10,095 bases of DNA, taken from assembly GCA_044237765.1 (NCBI GenBank), contig JBIIEQ010000094.1, positions 1 through 10,095 of the forward strand. The letters are read 5' to 3'. The notes beneath the pieces are model-generated. The model ran no database searches and was not told where the DNA came from. It saw only the letters and a program-made list of their open reading frames with translations. This document shows, piece after piece, positions 6,159 through 10,095 of the stretch. Positions within the stretch are counted from its first letter, which is position 1, and every line of letters starts with the position of its first letter. The translations under genes were made by a program, and so were the position numbers. This DNA comes from UBA6136 sp044237765 (GTDB taxonomy: Bacteria; Pseudomonadota; Gammaproteobacteria; Methylococcales; Methylococcaceae).

Positions 6159-6181
6159 GGAATTCGAGTTGGCTGAATTCC
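6159..6181 (+). repeat. 7-bp inverted repeat between cas5 and the array
   Basis: GGAATTC (6159-6165) and GAATTCC (6175-6181) are perfect complements around a 9-nt loop. There is no T-run, so it is not a standard terminator. It sits where an array leader would be and could be a processing or protein-binding site. The 28 nt from there to the first repeat show no convincing promoter. Confidence 0.45.
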
Positions 6182-6352
6182 TTCTGTACCTCAGTGGTTA
6201 CATTTGGAGTACTTCCCGCGCATGCGCGGATTAACGAAAGACATGATCAAGGAGATCAACCCGACCCAGACTATCCCACGAACACGTGGTTGTCCCGAAT
6301 ACAGGGAAGCTTGGCGCATCCACTACGCCTGATCCCCAAGGGGACGGATCCT

Positions 6353-6383
6353 TGGACATTCTGACTTTACGTCAAAATGTTCA
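6353..6383 (+). repeat. Long hairpin occupying the R3-R4 spacer
   Basis: The interval between repeats 3 and 4 folds on itself: 6353-6365 pairs with 6371-6383 around the loop TTTAC. This gives 12 pairs (one G-T) and a single C-A mismatch at 6361/6375. The inner part is TGAC-TTTAC-GTCA and the outer part ACATT/AATGT. A palindromic spacer this complete is unusual. Confidence 0.7.
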
Positions 6384-6467
6384 TGGATACCGTTCTCCTC
6401 GGGATGTTCCTTACGGCAAGGCCTTCGATCAGGTACTGGCTTGTCAGACCGCGTTTGCGCGGGTGCA

Positions 6468-6490
6468 CCGACTGGCAAATTGGCCATCGG
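6468..6490 (+). repeat. Hairpin in the R5-R6 spacer
   Basis: CCGA (6468-6471) and TGGC (6473-6476) pair with GCCA (6483-6486) and TCGG (6487-6490) around AAATTG, with one bulged C at 6472. The stem has 8 pairs and uses the end of the R5 tail. Confidence 0.55.
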
Positions 6491-6530
6491 CACGGCAGAT
6501 CACCATCCCGGGTTAGCCCGGATAATTCTA

Positions 6531-6559
6531 TCGGCGTCGTCAGCATGCGATAACGCCGA
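6531..6559 (+). repeat. Inverted repeat in the R6-R7 spacer
   Basis: TCGGCGT (6531-6537) is a perfect complement of ACGCCGA (6553-6559), with a 15-nt loop that can form two more pairs. Confidence 0.5.
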
Positions 6560-6596
6560 GTAACCCTCCCTCGTTCGCAGGGTTGACCCCCAAATC

Positions 6597-6617
6597 GTCG
6601 CCGTCTGCGACGGTGGC
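6597..6617 (+). repeat. Hairpin in the R7-R8 spacer
   Basis: GTCGCCGTC (6597-6605) pairs with GACGGTGGC (6609-6617) around the loop TGC. All nine positions pair, two of them G-T. Confidence 0.6.
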
Positions 6618-6692
6618 AAATCTCTTCCCATGTCAGCATGGGCGATCCCGTAAGTGCTGTTGCAAAGCCCATTTCATCATCCTCGTAGTGCT

Positions 6693-9044
6693 ATGCCGGC
6701 TATTGCCAAACGCGACCAGAAAACCGGGGACACGCGAACCCTGATTGCCCATTCTCTGGATGTGGCGCTGGCCTGTGCTGGCCTGCTGGCATCCCCGGTC
6801 ATCCGGGCTCGTCTGGCAAAGGTTTGTGGGCATGCCTTGAGTGACGGTCATATCGCCCGTCTGACGGTGTTGGCCGGCTTGCATGATGCGGGGAAGGCAC
6901 TGAATGGATTTCAGGCCCGAATTACTGGCGCTTCTCGTGGCACCAGCCATCTTGCCGAACTGCTGGCGGCCTTGCAGGCGGATCATCGCACCCAAGAGGC
7001 CTTGCACGTCGAACGGCTGCAGCAATGGTTCTCGGATCCCTCGGCAGCGCTGTTCAGTTCCATTTGTCACCATGGTGGACCGGTCAAGCAAACAGAGGTC
7101 ACAGCCGCCATGGCTGGCACACCGGATCAGCTCACGAGCAAAGGAGAGGCTTATCACCCCCTGGAGGAAATACACCGTCTCATGACCGAATTGCTGCGTC
7201 GATTCCCGATGGCGCTCTCCGAGGCAACACCGATCCGGTGGACGGCCTCCCTGGACCACCTGTTTTCCGGTCTGGTCATGGGGGCGGACTGGCTCGGTAG
7301 TTCCCTGCCGATCATCGGACCGACATGGCGACCTGAAGCGGTGATGAACCTGCTGGATTCACTCCCTTGGTCGAGCAGGTACGCATCGGGCGATCCCTTG
7401 TCGATCTTGCCGGGCAGTCCGATGGGCGCACAGACCGCCATCACGGACGTACCCGTCACTGAGCGTCTGGTGACTGTCGAGGCCCCCACAGGTACGGGAA
7501 AGACCGAGACCGCCATCCTCCGTGCCCTGCATTTGATCCAGGCCGGTGAGGTGGCCGGCTTTTACTTTGCCGTACCGACCCGTTCGGCGGCCACGGAGCT
7601 GCATGAGCGAGTAGCACGTCTGGTGGCAACACACTCACCGGCATTGGCCGGCAGGGTGGTGCGGGCTGTGCCTGGCATGCTGGAGACCGATCCGTGGCAG
7701 CAGTCTTCGACCCCCTCATGGGCGATCGGCTGCCCGAAGCGAATCATGTTTGCACCTGCCATTGTCGGGACCATCGACCAGGCCATGCTGTCGGTGATGC
7801 GGACCAAACATGCCTGGATGCGGCATGCGGCACTGTCCCGGCACTTGCTGATCATTGACGAGGTTCATGCCTCGGATGCCTACATGACGGAGGTGGTTCG
7901 CTCGCTGGTGAGACGCCATCTGGATCTCGGGGGTCATGCGCTGCTGATGTCGGCGACGCTGGGCGAATCCATGCGGGCCGAGTTGAGAGGCCGCTCACGA
8001 CTTGATTTTGATGCCGCCTGCAAGATGTCTTACCCCGCCGTCAATGACGCTGTCGTGGCTTCTCCCTCGGTAGCATCCCGACTGGTGGTGGAAGACTATT
8101 CCACGGCCATGACTCGCTTGCGCCAATGCGTCCTGGACGGCGGCTGTGCCTTGATGATCCGCTCGACGGTGAGCTCTGCCATCGAGACTTACCGGGAATT
8201 AGTGGCAGCAGGGATTCCGGCACTGTTGCATCACTCCCGCTATGCCGATGTCGACCGGAGGGTGTTGGATGCTCGTCTGGTCTCGATCATCGGCAAGGGT
8301 GGAACCCGAACACCGATGGCCATCATCGCCACCCAGACCGCCGAACAGTCGCTCGATATTGATGCCGATCTCCTGATCTCCGACCCGGCTCCAGCCGATG
8401 TATTGCTGCAGCGACGGGGTCGATTGGGACGGCATCGGCCTGATGCTGTGCTTCCATTGGTAATCATAGAACCAACTGACACCGACAGCGTCGCTAAAGC
8501 CGCGCTGCTGAATGCCAAAGGTCAATTTTGTCGTATGCCCGATGGCGGTGAATGGGGCTATGTTTATGACGTTGTTTCCACGATGGCCACACTGGAAGCA
8601 CTTCGTGGAAAGCGATACTTGAAGGTGCCGGGGGACGTCAGAGTTCTGGTCGAGATGGCTACTCACCCTGAGAGCCTTGAGCTGTTCGCCCAGACCCGGG
8701 GCTGGGCGGATTTGTTTGCGGCCACCTGGGGTCGTCGTCTGGTCATGCGGCAACGAGCGGAAGGAGTCCTGCTCGACTGGCAGCGCCCTTATATGGAGCA
8801 GCCCGTTGACGAGCGGGTTCTGACGCGACTAGGCGACGGTTCCATTATCCTCGCACTGGATCATCCCTTCGACTCACCGATCTCCGGTGAAGAAGTCCAG
8901 GCGCTGCCAGTGCCTTGCCGTTGGCTTAGGGATTTAGCCCCTGGCACAATCGGAATCGTTAGCGGGCTGGATGAGAGGGTTTTGTTATTCGAAATAGGAA
9001 AACTCATATTGAGATACGGAGAAGCGGGACTGGAAAGATATTGA
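6693..9044 (+). CDS. cas3: Cas3 HD nuclease / superfamily 2 helicase
   Basis: 783 aa from ATG 6693. The frame is open back to a GTG at 6654, immediately after array repeat R8, but neither start has a good ribosome site and 6693 matches family N-termini better. Cas3 is recruited by Cascade to unwind and degrade target DNA. HD nuclease residues: H20 (LIAHSLDVA), H64-D65 (LAGLHDAGK), H126-H127 (ICHHGGP), D199 (MGADWLG). Helicase: Walker A 264-271 (APTGTGKT), PTRSAATELHERV, GTIDQAML, DEVH 389-392, SAT 420-422, motif V TQTAEQSLDIDADLLISD, and motif VI QRRGRLGRH at 573-581. All catalytic motifs are present, so interference should be possible. The length is a little under E. coli Cas3 (888 aa), mostly from a short C-terminal domain. 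It is last in the operon, whereas cas3 usually comes first in type I-E. Confidence 0.92.
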   Translation: MPAIAKRDQKTGDTRTLIAHSLDVALACAGLLASPVIRARLAKVCGHALSDGHIARLTVLAGLHDAGKALNGFQARITGASRGTSHLAELLAALQADHRTQEALHVERLQQWFSDPSAALFSSICHHGGPVKQTEVTAAMAGTPDQLTSKGEAYHPLEEIHRLMTELLRRFPMALSEATPIRWTASLDHLFSGLVMGADWLGSSLPIIGPTWRPEAVMNLLDSLPWSSRYASGDPLSILPGSPMGAQTAITDVPVTERLVTVEAPTGTGKTETAILRALHLIQAGEVAGFYFAVPTRSAATELHERVARLVATHSPALAGRVVRAVPGMLETDPWQQSSTPSWAIGCPKRIMFAPAIVGTIDQAMLSVMRTKHAWMRHAALSRHLLIIDEVHASDAYMTEVVRSLVRRHLDLGGHALLMSATLGESMRAELRGRSRLDFDAACKMSYPAVNDAVVASPSVASRLVVEDYSTAMTRLRQCVLDGGCALMIRSTVSSAIETYRELVAAGIPALLHHSRYADVDRRVLDARLVSIIGKGGTRTPMAIIATQTAEQSLDIDADLLISDPAPADVLLQRRGRLGRHRPDAVLPLVIIEPTDTDSVAKAALLNAKGQFCRMPDGGEWGYVYDVVSTMATLEALRGKRYLKVPGDVRVLVEMATHPESLELFAQTRGWADLFAATWGRRLVMRQRAEGVLLDWQRPYMEQPVDERVLTRLGDGSIILALDHPFDSPISGEEVQALPVPCRWLRDLAPGTIGIVSGLDERVLLFEIGKLILRYGEAGLERY

Positions 9045-9078
9045 ACGACGAACGAGACCTAGTTTCATCGTGGGAGCT

Positions 9079-9090
9079 CCCTGAAAAGGG
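9079..9090 (+). other. GAAA-tetraloop hairpin after cas3
   Basis: CCCT-GAAA-AGGG, followed by TGACCAAC, lies 35 nt past the cas3 stop. Its tail recalls array repeats (R7 TTGACCCC), but it is single, with no partner about 60 nt on either side. It may end the cas message or be a stray repeat. The remaining intergenic sequence to 9236 shows no clear terminator. Confidence 0.3.
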
Positions 9091-9236
9091 TGACCAACGA
9101 TAGTTGCGAGTGAAGCATGGAACGGCTTATTTGTTCGACTTGGGGCTGTTCACATGACTACCGTCATCACGCCGTTTTCCACATGTGCCACGATATGGTT
9201 ACGAATGCCGTAGGGGCCGATTTTCCAGATGTGAGT

Positions 9237-9972
9237 CTAATATGTATGCTTCTTATCTTCCGTCTTGAAGTCGTCCTTGTGTTTTGAAAGCTCGTTGACG
9301 ATGAGGTCTGCCGTTTTCTGGATATCTTCCCCGGTCGCCTTTTTCTGCATATGGAACTTCACGGCGAGCGCATAGAGATTGTAGGCTGCGCCGGGCATCT
9401 TGCTCGGGTCCTTGACGGTGCCAAAGCTCATGAAAGGCTGGGTAGGCTGGAGACTGGCCAAGTCGCTCACCCCCACCTGGACTTGCATCTGCGTCGATCC
9501 CAACCCAAAACCGATGGCGGATCGCTCCAGGCGATTGCCCTCATCGACGTCGGTGAAGTTGCCCTGAATCAGCCAACCGTCCTTGGGCAGTGTCCCGGAA
9601 ATCGATCCGATGCGCTCAGCCGCCAGACCCTTGTCCTGCAGGCTTTTAACCAAATCCTCGGCCATCCGATTGACGATTTGCTGGGCCTTGTCCTCAGGGG
9701 AACCGCTCACATCCGACTGAAACAATCTCCTTTGGCTTAATCGCCCCAGCAATCCCCCCGTCTGCCCCACTTGATCGGGAACCCCACCCAGACCAGAGTC
9801 CGTTTTGATCGTGGCAGGATTCAGTTTGAAATCGGCCACATACACCTTGCGCGGAGCACCCTGTGATGGCGCTCCACTCACTTGCTCATGGTCGACTCGC
9901 ATCCCTCCGCGCATGCCGTTGCGGTCAGATGTGCTCAGATGCTGGCAGCCTGAAATGGCAATAATAAAGCAG
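9237..9972 (-). pseudogene. DUF4410-type lipoprotein gene, 5' end removed by IS30-family insertion
   Basis: Read on the minus strand, the protein runs from ...CFIIAISGCQHLSTSDRN to ...FKTEDKKHTY, ending with TAG at 9237-9239. ISGC is a lipobox, so the mature protein would begin at that cysteine and be lipid-anchored. The body contains VADFKLNPATIKTDSGLGG, IVNRMAEDLVKSLQDKGL, PKDGWLIQGNFTDVDEGNRLERSAIGFGLGSTQMQVQVGVSDL and a conserved C-terminal helix, the pattern of DUF4410 proteins of unknown function. The signal peptide upstream of CFII is missing: the frame continues into the inverted repeat of the IS30-like element, where a TTG at 9983 would supply M-K-P-P. The mature domain appears intact, so only the 5' end is damaged. 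It is convergent with cas3 and unrelated to it. Confidence 0.7.
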
Positions 9973-10000
9973 GGCGGTTTCAAGGACCAAGTGCAACACG
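9973..10000 (-). mobile_element. Terminal inverted repeat of an IS30-family element
   Basis: On the minus strand, just after the transposase stop, comes GTTGCACTTGGTCCTTG then AAACCGCC, the type of ending seen in many IS30-family elements (GTTGCACTT...CCGCC). The exact end, near 9973, is inferred from where the lipoprotein sequence resumes. The other end is outside the window. Confidence 0.6.
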
Positions 10001-10002
10001 GG

Positions 10003-10095
10003 TTAATGAACTACGCTGTCTGACTTCTGAGCCATTTGAAGCATCTCGTTGTAGACCTGCAAAGGCGTCCGGAATCCATGAATCTTACGCGGTCG
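10003..10095 (-). CDS. IS30-family transposase, C-terminal part
   Basis: The minus-strand frame enters from the right edge and reads RPRKIHGFRTPLQVYNEM then LQMAQKSDSVVH and a TAA at 10003-10005. RPRK..GF.TP..V(Y/F) is the typical ending of IS30-family DDE transposases (N-RPRKRLGYRTPxEVF). Only the last 30 residues are present. Together with the adjacent terminal repeat this places the end of an IS element at the right edge, transcribed toward the lipoprotein remnant. Confidence 0.75.
   Translation of the reverse strand, partial: RPRKIHGFRTPLQVYNEMLQMAQKSDSVVH

Larger units (their letters stand above)
6210..6649 (+). CRISPR. Array of about eight sequence-diverse, structure-conserved repeats between cas5 and cas3
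   Basis: Loops start at 6221, 6281, 6337, about 6399, 6454, 6513, 6574 and 6633 (steps 60, 56, about 62, about 55, 59, 61, 59). Stem-loop-stem: R1 CCGCG-CATG-CGCGG; R2 CCACG-AACA-CGTGG; R3 TCCC-CAAG-GGGA; R4 weak, 3 bp at most near 6390-6404; R5 CCGCG-TTTG-CGCGG; R6 CCGGG-TTAG-CCCGG; R7 CCTCG-TTCG-CAGGG (one mismatch and one G-T pair); R8 CCCATG-TCAG-CATGGG. Tails: ATTAACGA, TTGTCCCG, CGGATCCT, ATGTTCCT, GTGCACCG, ATAATTCT, TTGACCCC, GCGATCCC, close to nTGnnCC as in the type I-E handle. Repeats of 28 nt alternate with spacers of roughly 28-33 nt. The shared geometry, position beside cas genes and tail support a real, non-identical array. Its strand is that of the operon. Confidence 0.75.

Noticed and set aside
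6159..6181. An extra first array repeat
   Set aside because: Its centre is about 52 nt from R1, the loop is 9 nt, the stem is AT-rich and the tail does not fit, so it is listed only as an inverted repeat.
6286..6516. Open reading frame across the array on the plus strand
   Set aside because: It runs through four phased hairpins, has no ribosome site and no recognisable protein features; the array explains the region better.
6367..6672. Minus-strand open frame across the array
   Set aside because: It lies opposite the hairpins, has no family features or ribosome site, and is a by-product of the GC content.

Overview
The window is a moderately GC-rich bacterial accessory region, probably proteobacterial. 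This rests on codon style, strong Shine-Dalgarno sites, and the DUF4410 lipoprotein and IS30-type ends on the right. The centre is a single plus-strand operon for a type I-E-like CRISPR effector. The flanks are mobile-element debris.

Layout from left to right. 1-102: the last codons of an interrupted gene, possibly a transposase, then a short hairpin. 221-248: a good sigma70-like promoter, followed by two small unrecognised genes (305-838; 923-1408, the latter with a CxxC...CxxC zinc-ribbon pattern). 1532-3424: one reading frame containing a Cas8e (Cse1) large subunit and a Cas11 (Cse2) small subunit, with a strong internal ribosome site and ATG at 2939 that could also make free Cas11. 3488-4171: cas6e. 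4190-4336: a mini-array of three repeat-like hairpins. 4392-5504: cas7. 5506-6153: cas5. 6210-6649: a larger array of about eight repeat-like hairpins. 6693-9044: cas3, with intact HD nuclease and helicase motifs. 9237-9972 (minus): a DUF4410 lipoprotein gene cut at its 5' end by an IS30-family element that runs off the right edge.

The most unusual feature is the repeats. They do not share a sequence. Each has a 4- to 6-bp stem, usually a 4-nt loop and a downstream tail close to nTGnnCC, spaced about 59-61 nt, which is type I-E geometry. The stem sequences differ from repeat to repeat while pairing is largely kept (for example CCGCG/CGCGG, CCACG/CGTGG, CCGGG/CCCGG, CCATG/CATGG, CCGTG/CACGG). 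Ordinary CRISPR arrays have near-identical repeats because Cas1-Cas2 copies them. Here no cas1 or cas2 is visible and the repeats look selected for shape, not sequence. Several spacer intervals also fold on themselves.

Working model (inference): Cas6e cuts these diverse hairpins out of the operon transcript; the resulting crRNA-like guides load onto Cas7, Cas5 and Cas8e-Cas11; Cas3 is the effector nuclease. Because the arrays lie between cas genes, the same cuts would separate cas8e-cas11-cas6e, cas7-cas5 and cas3 messages, possibly setting their levels. The cas gene order (8e/11, 6e, 7, 5, 3) also differs from the usual type I-E order.
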